Positions 30,059-48,057 of a stretch of 64,000 bases of DNA are shown here, one piece after another. Location: contig NC_052028.1 of NCBI RefSeq assembly GCF_015832195.1, positions 12,629,501 through 12,693,500 of the forward strand, in the 5' to 3' direction. Numbering within the stretch: the stretch's first letter is position 1; the number at the start of each line of letters is the position of its first letter. The notes under the pieces were generated by a model. The model was given only the letters and a program-made list of their open reading frames with translations, was not told the origin of the DNA and ran no database searches. The DNA is from Motacilla alba alba. Lineage: Eukaryota > Chordata > Aves > Passeriformes > Motacillidae. The position numbers were made by a program, and so were the translations under genes.

Positions 30059-33000
30059 TCTGGCAGAGTGTCCATGGCTCCTTGCCCTGCTTGTCTGGAG
30101 CTAAAATGTTGTAGATCTGTCTCCCATCAGCTTGGAAGCTGCCCTGTTTATCTGAGTCCCCCTCAGTTCTCAGTGCTGTCTCCTGCTCCCTGAAGGGCTG
30201 CTGGCTGGTGGCACAAACAAGGTCAGCAATGCTCAGGTGTGAATCACTCTCTGATTTGAAACTCTGTTCTGTGGAGTTTCCAGAAGGATGTGTACAGCAT
30301 CTACTTCTCATCCTGGCAAGATCTCAAGATGCAAAATTTATATTCTTCTATTGGAAAAAAAGGTGTCTTAAGTTACTTTTAGGGTTCTAAAATTATGGCT
30401 GTTAGACCTTTCTGCTTCCTGAGAGGTTGGTGCAAGTAGGCTCGTGAGACAAATTCATTTTCTGCTCAGAGAAAGACAATATAATATATCAGTGAAAATT
30501 CTGCCTTTCATTTCCAAACAGCTTTTCTGTCCTGACTCAAAAACTATCAAGCAGAAGAACTCCATAAAAGGTTATCTCATCTGAATTACTGATAGTGAAA
30601 GACACAGCAGTGCCCTGAATTAAATTTTGCTTGAACTTGAGTGTCTCATGTATAAGAAAATTATCTGGTTTGATACAAAACTTGCCCACACAGGATAATA
30701 TGAACAGCAACCTTGGGAGGATTTTCGCAGTAGTTAATGAGGGCTCAAAAACATGAGTGACTTACTGTGGCTTAAAAAATCAGAGCATCAGGTGAGTAAC
30801 TGACAGATTATATTACAGCTATTGGAAGGAAAAATGTGTTTGCTTAAACTTCAGCAAAATGGTGTTAAACTAACAGGTTTCCTCAGCCATTTGCAGTCTC
30901 CTAATCCATTATCCCAGCTCAGCTGGTGATGTGTAAATCCATAGTATCTGCCTCATGGTGACTTCATTTGTCCTCTTTTCTAGTCAGAACATGCTTAGCT
31001 TCAGCTTCCTCGACCAGATTTATGCTTCTGTTTGCTAGGCAAAATATTCCATTACTGATGTTTTGGTCCTTGTAAACTGGGATCAGGTCATCCCTTAATC
31101 ATATCTTTGATTGAATTCATGGCATCTGCCACTGCACGGCACATTTCCCAAACCTTTAAATCAGTTTATGCCCTGAAAGCTCTCTAATGCACAAACATCC
31201 ACCTAGAACGTCCCTTCCCCTGCCTGGACTGAGCCTTCTGACAAGATGTGTATTCATTTATGTCCACAATGTGCTGCAGCTGCAAGATTGGGCAAATAAT
31301 ACGCAAAAAAAAATCTGCAGGGCTGCACCAAGGTAAAGTTGCTGTTCACCTCCAACCCCTTGTGCTTAAAGTCTGGAATCTCACCTCCCTTGGCTTGTGG
31401 TGTAACTACAGACAGGACAAAAAAACACTCTCACGAAGCTGCAGGGCTGGGAAGCTGTCTGATAGTGCTCCCTTCTCCTGTCTTTCTTTCCCCTTTCTCC
31501 ACTCACTCCTAAGTCCCAGTGAGGACTCACACGTTTTGCTGCCCCAATGGGATTTGACACATGAATAACTCTGCAGAGGAGAAGTCCTCTCCCACTGGAA
31601 GGCACAGTGGAATGAGACTGGAGCAGATGGGCTCTTTTTTGACATACCCTCCTTGTTAATACAAAGTGATGGGAGTGAGGAATGATGCTTCACTGGAGAA
31701 GCTTGAAGATAATTCGGGGCATTAGAGATGCTCTGTCTGGAAACACTCCATTTCTTGCTCCCTGCAGTAAGTCACTGGTGTACCTTGGAATGACAGGAGC
31801 CACTTTGTATTCACTCAGCTGATCTACAGCCATTCAGAAGCAAAAATTTTGCTTTGCAAAGTTTCTCATAATCATAAAATCTGCTACAAGGAAGTAGTCT
31901 GGCATTGCAAGTCATGCATTTAAACAGAGCTGGGCCAGTTTCCCGATGCTGCCACAGGTTTCTGTGGCACCCACCCAAGCTCAGGGTGAATTGCTTAAAT
32001 GCTTTTGGCTTGAAAAGGAATATTTCAGTGTGCAACCTATTAAAGAAAAGAAAAAACAGACTCCGGTCTCTTTATCCCAGACAGAAAGAGACTTAAAAAC
32101 CTAGTTCTCTTCCCTGGGATCAGGGGGCTCTGTTGGCTTCAGCCAACAGACCTTCTCCAGGCAATTCAAGAGAAAGGGGCAGTTTTCCCCTTTCCTCATG
32201 CAAAGCTGAGTTTACAAGTCTCGGGGGGAGATCTGGAGAGCTCAGAAGATGCAGCAGGAGGAGAGAAAACAACACTGTTTCTCAGGAATGTGTCTGTCTT
32301 CAAGGAGACTCTGTAATGTTCTTTATCCAGGAAAGGAGGAGGCTTGGAGCACAGGCAGGGAGGTTTTCAGCTGGGCTGTGGGGTGGTTTCTGAGCTGCTG
32401 AGCCACAGCCTGCCCAGAGCTCAGCCCATGCTTCTGCAGCTTCAAAGGCATCACAGGAGGCACCTGCAGGGAAAGGGCCAGCAATTAATGTGAGCTCAGT
32501 GAGATACAAAGAGAATCTGGAGGTGTGGGTGCACTGCCATGGGCTGGGATGGTGTCCCACAAGCAGCTGTGCCACCAAGGGTCATCAGGAGGCAGAGGTT
32601 TGGGACAGTGAGGCAGTGAAATATGAGGGTTAAAGGAGAGATGCAGGGAAGTCAGTGAAGATCCAGATTTGAGGAGGGTCGTGGACAAAGGGATGAGGTT
32701 TTCCCTACACTGACAGCTGCCTGCACTGTCCACTCAGTGTTCTGGCTCCTCACAGTGTCCAGGGTATAAATTAGGAGCTGGTTCATTTCTGGAGGGACTT
32801 TCTTTTCAAGGCAGATCCTTTGTGGACCACTTAATCAAGATGGATTCATGAGGCCCATTTCCAGTCATCAGTCTTCCTGCATTATGCATTTCCTTTGATG
32901 ATTGAGCCCACAAGCAGTGGAGAGGAATATAAATGTGTGACTTGCTGATGCCTCTCCCAGCAACCAAGGCAGCAAATGGGACAGCAAAATAACCTTTGAC

Positions 33001-36000
33001 TGAAAACTGCTTTTACTTTAAGAACAGCATGAAGAGCAGATGCATCAAGGAAAGCACAGGGAGGATAAACCCCTTCCCAGTACTGTTTTCTATTTGAAGC
33101 CACAAAGGTCTGTAATAGCTGCCCATATTATTTCCTCACAGCAACACCCTGCTCTTAATTGCTCTGTGAGGTCCATTAATGCAGAGAGGAGCCCGTGGTA
33201 GGGGCTAAAGAGCAAGTTCCTTCCTTTGAACCCAGCCTGGCTGCTGCTGGAGCAGTGTGCTGCAGATGCTGTGAGTCAGAGCAGGCTGGAGGAGGGAGCT
33301 GCCTCAGCACATCAGCACAAAGGGAGCAGATTTTTGTGGTTTATTGTCAGCCTGCTCATTCCGTGGCATTTGGAGAGAGCCAGGCAGTTTCTAGGCATGT
33401 GCAAGGCAGGAAGGCACATCCTCTGGTCTGCTGAGTTCTTTTGTGAAGTGAGTTTAAGTCCAGGGGACAGCTGATCCTGCCGTGGGGTGGCTGATGGATG
33501 GTTTGATGGATCCCAGGGACAGCTGTGCCTGCAGGAGCCTTGTCTCTCCTGGAGCACCTACACCCTGGGCACTGGCCCTGCTGCTCTGGGTGCCTCTGGG
33601 TCCCTGCTTTTCCAGGGGGGCTGCAGTCTGAGTTCCCATATTCCTCCTCTTCCTCCCTGGAGGATTTCAGTGGTGTGCAGGGAGGAGAAGGCATGCTCAA
33701 CATGCATGCTCAACAGAACATCCCAAATGCTTCAGGTGTCAAGAGCTTGAAGAAAGTCACACACAGCCAAATTCCAGGGGCTCAGCTCATTTCCCTGAAC
33801 TTGCTCCACACATGACTACAAAGTGGGTTTTTCCAGTATTCCCTGGCAAATTTTAGGAACAGTTTTAAAACCATTTGATCACTCCATGGGACCACATGGA
33901 GTGCATCCTTCCAGCACTGCTCACTTCTTGCTGTGCTTGGTTGGATGACAGAGGGAAGCAGTTCTGGGCTAGTTCTTTCCCAAACTGGTTGATGCTAAAC
34001 ATATTACTGCAAAAGCACAGCTGCTGCCCCTTAGTCATGGGTTACAGTCTTTTCTTAGCCAAGTTTTAAGAGTTTATTTTCTGTTTCCCATGTACAGCCA
34101 GTTGAAAACGAAATAAAATATCTCTCTTTTTTTTTTCTTTTTTGCAATATGTGTCTATAGTTAGTACAAAGTGACAGATGATTGATGATTTCTTCAGTTG
34201 CAAATATTGTAATTCTCTTGTTCTCCTGTTTCCTACAAGCACTGACTGATATTCCAGGGCAGATAAGCATGTTGAATTCCTGCTGCCACTTTGTCAATAG
34301 AAGCATTTTCAAAAACCAGTCTGCATAATTCTTGATGGCTTTTTGTTTATGTGCTTGCTAGCAAGAACTCACCTGCTCTGGGAATTATTTTCTAAAATAT
34401 TTGACCTCTGGATTTCCATGTTCATTGGCTCTTATGTTCTCCAGACCTGCCCTGAGCAGATTTCAGTGAGGTGATTAAAATTCCTTTGTAATTAGGAGCA
34501 TTCCTATAATATCCTTGTGCTGGGGCATATGAAGGAGGGATTACAGGTGAAAACAATTATTTCACCATTGATAGCAGCCAAAATGCAAAGATGTCTTCAA
34601 GGTTAATGATGTCCTCTATGGTCCCAACTGCCTTAAATGATTGGAAAATCTTCAGAGGTCTCCACACTTTTTAAAGAACCTGAATTATGTCATTATGTCA
34701 AAAGTCAGTGGGGAAAAATTAGTACAATCTTCAGGAAGAAATAATTCCTGTCATCTATTCAGATTATGTTAAAATTTTATGCAAGATTAATCCCACTGAA
34801 TATTGTTGAATATTTGCTTCAGTTTTGGAATGTTGGGGTTTTTTTGGGAAAACAGTGAAATACAGTGGTTTCAACCACTGCTGTCTCATCACTGCTGTGA
34901 TAACTTTTTTTTTTTTTTTTCCTTTTTAAATCTGCATTCTGAGGGGGCTTAACACACCAGTCATCTTATTCATACTCTGCAGTGAACTTGGACTTTTCTT
35001 CATGCCTTTGTAGGTCTCCCAAAGAGGAGCTGGTTGCACAAACTTCAAGTTGCTGTGCAATAGTTTCCTTTGACAGATCTTTTTCCCCTGAGTAGCTCCC
35101 AGGAGCAAAATGTCAGTGTAATTTGGTCCCAGCCATGGATAACCAGTTGGCAACCTGTGAGGTCCCTCTTACTGAACCTTAGGAGCTCTACGTGTCAAAA
35201 CCCACTTGGCCTGAAATGCATTAAGATGTCAGGGACAATTATCCTGCTGCATTTCCCATTCATTAATCACAGCTCTGGCTTTCTGAAACCCCTACGCCAG
35301 CAATTACAAACAAGATTGATGTGGGTTTAACCAGCCTTCTGAGGAGTATGCATTCACAAAATATCACTTTTTTTTTCTTTTAACCTAAATCACTGTACTT
35401 TGAAGCAAAACAAGCCATCTATTTAGAGCATCTGTACACCAGTATCCAATCCTCAGCCTTGTAAGTGGATGCCAAATTGCCTACAAAATGCTGGAAGAAA
35501 AAATGTGAAAGTCTTTAAAGTCATTTTTGAGTCACTTATGACTCCCTCAGTCTGACACTTATGTGAGAGGGCAATTTAGTCTTTTCCTGGCAAGGTCTAT
35601 TCCCAAAACAGTTCCCATCTAATGGCTCGATCCTGACTTTGGAAGCTGATCAGCTAATTAGCTCCCTCAGCCTGGAGCATCATTTTGGGAGCCTGGTTGG
35701 TGTTTTCCTGGAAATGACGTAACTTGGCTTTTTCAGCTCACACCATCATGGTGAGTTGGGAACGAGCAAGGGAGAGAAACCCAGAGTCAGGCTGAGGAGG
35801 AGCCTGCAGAGAACACTCAGCAGCAGGGCAGGGGCAAGGCAGAGCTCCAAGCAGCCCTTCTGCTGCTCAGATGATGGCATTGTGACTGTCCTCCCATTCA
35901 GCTCCCCTCATGCACTGAGGCTGCTGATGGTGCCAGTGCAAATAATTGAGTGCATCTCTTGTGCTTGTGTTCCTAAAGAAAGAAGCAGCAGAGCTCAGCC

Positions 36001-36125
36001 TGTCCCACACACAGCAGGAGGGCACAGCCCCAGTCCCAGCACCTCTGCAAGGAGCCACAGCAAGCAGTTCTGCCCGGCAGCAGGGCTGGGATCAAAGCTG
36101 GGACACCAAGAAATCACCCCTTACT

Positions 36126-36171
36126 CCATATTGCAGCGTGTCTCTAATCCATATTGCAGTGTGTCTCTAGT
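36126..36171. repeat. 23-bp tandem duplication
   Basis: Two adjacent copies of CCATATTGCAGCGTGTCTCT plus three bases differ at two positions. Each carries a TTGCAG that resembles a splice acceptor, but no exon-like frame follows. Confidence 0.85.
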
Positions 36172-36915
36172 CAAGTTTTCACCTCTGACTCAAAGGGGTG
36201 ACTGATTCTGCAGTGCCACCCCGATCAATGCACACATATATTTGCACACGTGTTCATCACATGCAGAGAGCCAGAAGCAGACAAGAACAATAAGGAAATG
36301 AAAGAAGTGTATTTCATTCGTAATCTAAAGTCTAGAAAAGCACCTTCTTTTTTCCCAAATGAGCAAATTCTATAAACTGGCTTTTCTAATAGTAAGAGTC
36401 CTAAAAGGACCTGACCAGCCAGTTCCTTCCTGATCTGCTGGAAGTTCATTGTTCAGAATTTGTTTTTCCCTGTGAACTGTGATTTGAAAAGAAGTAGTGT
36501 ATCCAGCAGTTACTGAGTCCATGAAAGTTAGGGCTGGGTGAACAATTCTGTACAAAATTTAGAGCGGGTTGACAAATACTTTTTAATATATTTTACAAAT
36601 TTTGTTCATTTCATCCATTATTCAGGACACATTTTTCCATTACTCTGCTAGCTTTCTTGCAAGTGAGCTGTTGTTAATGTGATTATTTGTCTCCCTGGGT
36701 GGTAACTGCAGGATATGGCCAGCTCAGAGCCTGTGAGAAAAGCAAGTTCACCCCATGACTGGGGAACTGGTGCCTCTCCTGAGCTGGACATTTCCTTCCA
36801 GAGGGAAGATCTTTTTCCTGAGCTGTTTGCCATATTCATACATAGGCAGGATTCCTCTTTCCCATCTAGATGTGTCTTCTTCTGATGAGCTTTTCCTGTT
36901 TCTCTCATGTACCAG

Positions 36916-37077
36916 GGATTCATGGACATTGACCTGACCAAATTCAGAGAGAGTGGAGCCAATGTCACTGGCTTCCAGTTGGTGAATTACACAGATACTG
37001 TTCCTGCCAGGATCATGCAACAGTGGAGGAATAATGATGCCAGAGAGCATCCACGTGTGGACTGGAAGAGGCCAAAG
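36916..37077 (+). CDS. GRIA1: GRIA1 exon 6: GluA1 amino-terminal domain, residues 234-287
   Basis: This exon is 162 bp, in phase at both ends. It reads [20 protein letters not shown], then [20 protein letters not shown] and ends DWKRPK. Two N-glycosylation sequons are visible, Asn249 (NVT) and Asn257 (NYT), both known sites in the mammalian protein. The acceptor is ACCAG and the donor is AAG|gtaagt, consensus. It lies between two diverged same-orientation LTR copies. Confidence 0.97.
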
Positions 37078-38076
37078 GTAAGTGGTACAAAAAATCGCAT
37101 TTCATTTGGTTCCATCTGGCTCAGTTCAAGTTATGCTCACCTCTTTGTGATCACACATCGCTCTTTATTCTCACTGGAGAAACTCTCAGTCTAATTATGA
37201 ACATTATCTGTTCCATTTGCCTTAACATTATCTGAATTTTACTAGGCTGCAGTTACTGCCTCCTAAGAAATACAAGACTTAATGTATTCACTCGCTCTCC
37301 CAGTTTTCACCGCCTCGAAGCTAAGAGTTAAATGTCTCATAATGTTCAGTATATAAAAAACAAAAAGCCTCTTTAAGTCCTTAACCTTTGACTTGTTTAC
37401 AAGACATCCAGTGATAATAAAGTCTTCCCAGATGTTCTTTTTGAGAATTTCAAATCAGTGCACACAACAGAGGGATAAAAGTATTTTAACTCCTGACACA
37501 GAAGGCCCTGAAGCTGTTGAGGGATGAGTGGAGGGAGAGGTTGTTTTCTTCTGTTTAATATTTGAAAATGAATAAATTTGCGACAAACACTCTGCAATAG
37601 AAATGTTAGCTTTGGGATTAGTTTAAGAAAGTTGAAAACAACTAAATCAGTAGGTCATCATAGAAAAAAAGAGCTAACACTAATGATTCTTGCCAAGAGT
37701 TTTTCAGTGCTTTCTGTACAAGTTTCTGCTTGAATAAACTCATCTTTTGCAGAATTTTTGCTGACTGAGATGGAGTTTTCTGGTCTCCATCCGTGACCAG
37801 AAAAAGTCCCTTGTTTCTTGATTTCATGTAGCTCACATTTACACAGTATAATGTGCTCCTTAAAACTTCAGGGCAATGCTTCTGATTAAACACAAATGCT
37901 TGGGTAACAGCTAAAGGACTTTTAGGGCTGAGTCTTCTTCAGGGAGTGAAATCAGGAGCGTCTCCTTCATTTCCCAGCTGTGAAAGCCAAAACCAACTTT
38001 TAGGAGTCAACAGGGCAGTGACAATTACAGGGAGCAGGATGCTGTTGACCTTCATAGACAGGAGGTGAGGACAGAG

Positions 38077-38864
<788 letters not shown>

Positions 38865-39975
38865 TGAGGTGGGGCAGGACGGGTGGGCAGAGGCAGAAGA
38901 ACCGACACGAATCCCTCAGGATGAGGAGGAGCTGATCCTTTTGGAGAAGAGAGGACTGAAAAGCTCCTGGGTGCATCCCGCAGCCTGCTTTTCCTGGTGC
39001 CATCTGATGAGTCCTTGCCTGTTCTGATTTCTGTTGTTGTTCCAAAGCCAAAATGTAATCCTGTAAAATCAAGGGTCCCTATCTTCATGTTCCCCTCCCT
39101 TAGACACAGACCTGCTCAGAGAGTATTTTCTGCAGATTATTTGACTCTCTGTGAACGCAGATTCAGTTCCAGCCTGCTAATGAATGCATGTGAATTTTGC
39201 CTTATGTGTTGGCTGTCACCAAAATGTTCTCAAAGTGCTGATTATGGCTTGTTTCATACTGTGAGGGCTCATAAAAGTCTTAAGAGCAGCCATTTAGATA
39301 GTTTATTCCTCAAATCTGATAGTCTTGCTTTTTTCCTCCTGCATAAAATTTAGATTTTTTTAATAAACAAAAATACAATGTGAAACTTACTGCAAGAGAG
39401 AAAAATAATTCACTCTTATCAAAGACTTACCAAGGTAAAATATTTTAAAATTTCATTAAATTTCAAGACTGACATTTACTTCTAGCACTTTTCTTTCTTT
39501 TCCTGACAGAAATAGATGGATTTCTTGCTAATACTGCTAGTTCAGTGTTATCCAAATATAGCTTATCCCATCTTCTTTCCTTAACTGTGAAGAAGGCAAA
39601 AAACCCCACCATTTATGTTGTTCATTTGTATAATATGTACAGTTCCTCAAGTATTTTGTTTTGATTTGGTTTTGGCTTACTGGTAAACAACAATTCCTTT
39701 AAAACCAAATCTTGCATCTGATTTGATTTTATTGCTTGGATTCAATTTGTTCCCAAGCCTGTCACTGACTTTCTGCATGACCTTGGGCAAATCACTGTCA
39801 CAGCTTCTCCAAGCCCTTATAATAAAATCAGCCTCCCTGATGCATTAGGGAGATAGGTTACCTAATAAACATGAAATACTTGGAAGTCTTCTGATGAGCA
39901 ATAGCTGCTCCAGCATTTTTCTTTATTGAATTTATGAGAATAAAATATCAAAATTAGACAGCTAGAAGATACATT

Positions 39976-39994
39976 TGTGTGTGTGTGTGTGTGT
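39976..39994. repeat. Short (TG)n microsatellite
   Basis: About nine TG units lie in AT-rich intron sequence. Confidence 0.85.
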
Positions 39995-40504
39995 TGGAAA
40001 ATCTCCTCTGAAGTTTCCTTATATCTTCATTAAAACAATTTCAAAAGTCTTAATTTTTCAGCTGGAGTGACTTTGGGGGAGGAACACAAAGATCCATTTG
40101 CAAAAGTTGCTTCTTAACAGATGAAAAATAATAATTTTAAAAAGGCTTGACCAGCTCAGTTGTGATGATCAAAATAAAAGACTGAAACAAGCAGGGCAAG
40201 AAGCCTCCTAGCAAAAAAATTAAGTATGAATTTGATAATCTTACAGCATTTAGTAATGTAGCAAGAAAGAGGCAGATGGAAATAGAATAACTTATGATAA
40301 AACTGAAGGTTTGAGTTATCCTTTCTGTAAAGACTCACAATTAAGGCAATTCTTACAGCTGTTCACAGTGTGCTTTCTCTTCACCTCCCATTTGTTAATG
40401 TCTAAAATTTTATAAGCTTTTTAAAAGCAAAAGGTTTCTCTACTTTCTTCTACTCAAACATCTGGAATTAGCTCCCAAATTGCCTTATTCCTGTTTACTG
40501 TAGG

Positions 40505-40828
40505 AATGAACCACAGAATCATGAAAACATTTAGGTTGGAAGATCTAAGATAGTTGAGTCCAAACATTATCCCAGCATTTCCAAGTTCACTAAACCACTA
40601 AACCAGATCCCCAGCACTGCCACATCCACACATCTTTTAAATCCATCCAGAAATGGTGACTCCACCACTTACCTCCCTGGACAGCCCATCCAATGCTTGA
40701 CTACCCTTTTGGAGAAGAAATATTTTCCTAAAATCCAATCTAAACCTCCCCTGACATAACGTGAGACCATTTCCTCCTGTCCTGTTGTGCTGTCTGGGGG
40801 AATAGACTGATCCCCACCTAACAAGGAT
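40505..40828 (-). mobile_element. CR1 LINE 3' end, minus strand
   Basis: On the + strand it begins ACCACAGAATCATGAAAACA then TTTAGGTTGGAAGATCTAAG, the reverse complement of a CR1 tail. It continues with ACCACTAAACCAGATCCCCA, CCTCCCTGGACAGCCCATCC and AACCTCCCCTGACATAACGT, which are the usual CR1 3' blocks, in the right order for a minus-strand insert. It is 5'-truncated and non-coding. Confidence 0.88.
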
Positions 40829-42573
40829 TCATGGATGGCAGGAACAAAGATGAAAAGAAATATGAAGCATTCTTCATTTTTTTTAAAAACCAGAAATCTA
40901 GCATGTTCAAGGAGAATGTATGTTTTTATTAAAGATAATTACCTTTTTTTTTCAGGAAAAGGCCCCCAAATTATTGCTTAAAACCGCAACACTAAGGTTT
41001 CAATTTTACTTTGAAATGGTTATGATAATTTTAAATAAATTCTTTTATTTATCACTATGGGGTCAGCACATCTAATAAGCAGAAAGCTAGTCCCTAACTG
41101 CTGACTAACCCTGTAAAACAGAAGGCCACAACAGCATCCCTCTGCTCCAGATGTCCCAGCAAAGAGCCACATGCCCGTCCATGTCTTACACACAGATGTG
41201 CTTAAGTGTCTCCAGTTGACTTGACTGGTGCTTAGCACTGTTGAAGTCTGTCCTCACTGTACTTTGCAGTGCATTTTTTGCATTTTGCATTGCATTTTTG
41301 TATTTTGCATTCACCTTCAGAGGATGGTGAATGGCAGAAAAGTTGTGCAGCCTCCTGCAGCATGGATCGCAGAGATCCCTTTTGCTGTTTCAATGCCACA
41401 TGGATATCACAGGATTAAGATTTCATTCACTCAGATGGAAGAAATTGATGCTGTAAACCTGCCTTTTAGTGCACACAAAGATACAAAGCACAAGCACCTG
41501 TGACCTGAGCTTCAGAATCGGTCAGAACCTGAAAGAAAAACCAAAGGAGACATGAATAAAAGCAGGCTTGGGTGTGCTTAAGACAATGGTGCTTTTTCAG
41601 CACATCTATTTTTTATGGGCATGTTGTGTCTTGTGAAAAGGGAAAAGCATGTTTGTCCAAATGTCACCAGGCATACCTCTTGGTTTGAAAGAGCTTCAGA
41701 AAATGCTAGCAGATGTTCATTTTCATGACAAACCTTTGTTGTAACAGCTGGAAAACAAACACGGCTTAACCAGATTAACAACAGATTTCCTCTGTAATGA
41801 TACAGCCTCATTTCTTCACCATGGGTCTTTATTCTGAGGATCTCAGGGTATTTAAAAAGGCTGTTAAATTCCTGTCCCCATTTTGCATGTGAGAAGCCTT
41901 CAGTTGCAGGGACAAGGGGTTTGTCCAAAGCAAGTGGAAAGTGATGCGAGCATTACTTCAGCTTGGCTGTGTTGTCAGCAGAGATTTACTGTTCAAAGTT
42001 TCCTATGCAAATGTCAATACTAAATTGTTAGATTTTATTATTCTGGTGCAGAGGTAATTAAATCTGCTTGATAACCTCCTCTCTATCAAAAAATAATGTC
42101 TGGGAGCTGTGGCCATGGTTTCATATTTCCTGCTGATTTACAGTTCCTGATTTGAGCTGACAAATTCTTTACTAAATCCCGACTCCAGGTCAGATTTAGA
42201 AAATACAAAACCTCACAAACTCAAGGAGTTCAGAGCTGATTTTGCTCACTGTCACATCCCAAGAGGTGATGGGCTCACGTTGGTGATCTAGCTCTTAGAC
42301 TGTTCTATGTTTTAAACCACTGAGTTTTAAGAGAAAGGGTTTTTAAATGAAAGAGTCAGTTAAGAGCATGGCTGTGCCCATGGCCAGGCATGCTGTAGAG
42401 AGTGAGCCTTAGTGACGTCCCAGTTTCAGGCAGATGTGCTGCCTCCCCTGCATGGAACCGAGAGTAATGACTGCACTCAGCACCCTTCTTCCCCTCCCCT
42501 CTCACTGCTGCTGAATCACCACTGCATGAGAAGCTGACCAATTTGCTGTCTTCATTGATATTTATGTATTTAG

Positions 42574-44786
<2,213 letters not shown>

Positions 44787-44897
44787 ATTGGTTATTGGAA
44801 TGAAGATGAGAAGCTGGTCCCAATAGCTGTAGATACTCAAAGTGGCAATGAGTCTACGAGCCTGCAGAACAGGACCTACATCGTCACAACCATCCTG
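44787..44897 (+). CDS. GRIA1: GRIA1 exon 9: ATD to ligand-binding-domain linker, residues 379-415
   Basis: This exon is 111 bp, in phase at both ends. It reads [20 protein letters not shown] and [17 protein letters not shown]. It is the least conserved exon in the window and the best paralogue marker: the layout matches GluA1, not GluA2-4. Two sequons are present, Asn399 (NES) and Asn406 (NRT). In the mammalian protein I recall the first is at 401 (NSS), so its position has shifted by two residues. The last residues enter S1 of the ligand-binding domain. The donor is CTG|gtaagt. Confidence 0.96.
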
Positions 44898-45004
44898 GTA
44901 AGTGCCATGACTGCCATCCCAGCTCTTCCTCTCCCCCATCTCCCTGATGTGCAGGATCCCTCTTCCCACTGGTGAGCCCTTCTTTGAATTATATCATTTT
45001 TATA

Positions 45005-45008
<4 letters not shown>

Positions 45009-45066
<58 letters not shown>
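45009..45066. repeat. (TAA)n microsatellite, about 19 units
   Basis: A nearly perfect trinucleotide TAA tract of about 58 bp. Its length probably varies in the population. On the opposite strand it produces a chance poly-Tyr open frame. Confidence 0.97.
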
Positions 45067-45671
45067 CACTTACTGTTTCCTGCCAGCTCCATAAAGGTAT
45101 CTGCAAATTGCTGTGGCTAATTAAATAGATATTAAAGAGCTCTCATGCTTAAGTGTAGAAAATACAAAAGATTATGACAAGATAGTAGAGGCATCAACAC
45201 AGGCAAGTCAGGAACATTGTACCTGTGGTTTGTATTTATCCCACAGAATGGGGGCTGCAGTTTTGGGAAGCAGAAGCTGTTTTGTTCAGAGAGGCTGAAT
45301 CATTGCTTTAAAAGCAAATCTCCACTGTAATCACGAAGGAATAATAGGTAGCCCACAATGTATGGTATCATGTATTGTGTCACTGTATACACTTACCCTG
45401 CAGAAATGTGAAATATTACTAATTTGTTTGTTGATTGCTTACTGGGGGTCTGCAGAGAAGGCACAATACCCAAACTGAGTTAAACACTTTAAGGCTCTCT
45501 CCTGTCCAGCAGAATTGATTCTCCCTGTGCCCACACAGGCAGGCATGCCTTTAAAAATTCACAGCTCAGATACATTAAATACCCCTTGCAGAGCTACACT
45601 GGAAGGTTTGTTGCCCAGATCCCACCAGCTACTCCATTCCCCTCAGGTCCATCACTGCAGGAATGGCACCA

Positions 45672-46051
45672 TGATATTTTATGAAAATCCCTTTGCCAGG
45701 ATATTTTCTCCTGAGAAGCTGAGAAGCCTCAGAGGAAAAGAAAAGCAATAATTATCTGCTGCTGTGGAATGCAACAGGTGCATCTTTGATTGGTCCATGT
45801 GAGTTGTTTCTACTTGATGACCAATCATTGGTCCAGCTGTGTCGAGGCTCTGAGCAGTCATGAGTTTTTGTTATTCATTTCTTTCTATTCTTTTCTTGCC
45901 TTCTGATGAATTCTTTCTCTCAATTCTTTAGTATAGTTTTACTATAGCATTTTTAATATAATATATATCATAAAATAAGAAATCAGCCTTTTGAAACATG
46001 AAGATTCTTATCTCTTCCCTCATCCCTGGGACCCGCGAACACAACTACACA
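45672..46051 (+). mobile_element. Solo LTR of a songbird-type endogenous retrovirus
   Basis: About 380 bp start at TGATATTTTATGAAAATCCC and end near GAACACAACTACACA. Internal blocks are GAAGCTGAGAAGCCTCAGAG, GTGGAATGCAACAGGTGCAT and TTGGTCCATGTGAGTTGTTT. An AT-rich TATA/poly(A) region follows (TAATATAATATATATCATAA), then ATCAGCCTTTTGAAACATG and TCTTCCCTCATCCCTGGGAC. These match, from memory, a common passerine LTR family. No internal viral region or second LTR is nearby, so it is solo. No clear target-site duplication was found, and the ends may be off by a few bases. Confidence 0.82.
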
Positions 46052-46207
46052 GGAGCTGCACACAGATTCTGCGTGAATAAAAATAATATGCCACAATTAA
46101 AAAAATAATCAGACTTTGTACCTTCTAGAATAAGCCCACAGTGTGTTGGCTGTGTCCCTTGGCACAGCAACACAAAACTAGAGCTTTGCAGGGCGACCAA
46201 AAGCTAG

Positions 46208-48057
<1,850 letters not shown>

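Larger units (their letters stand above)
25297..36915 (+). other. GRIA1: GRIA1 intron 5 (11.6 kb)
   Basis: The intron contains one LTR on the minus strand (29165-29645), a 28-bp minisatellite (29977-30058), a 16-bp tandem pair (27027-27058), a 23-bp tandem pair (36126-36171), a short TC run near 28512-28530 and T-runs near 34130 and 34906-34920. I recognise nothing in the rest. A minus-strand open frame of 203 codons over 29432-30043 runs through the LTR and the minisatellite and is not a gene. Confidence 0.88.

Noticed and set aside
36126..36171. Two TTGCAG acceptor-like sites in a tandem repeat as a hidden alternative exon
   Set aside because: No open frame with GRIA1-like phase and no convincing donor follows.
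35756..36205. A 149-codon + strand open frame in intron 5
   Set aside because: No homology is recognised and it runs into a 23-bp tandem duplication. The intron context and competing frames argue against a gene.
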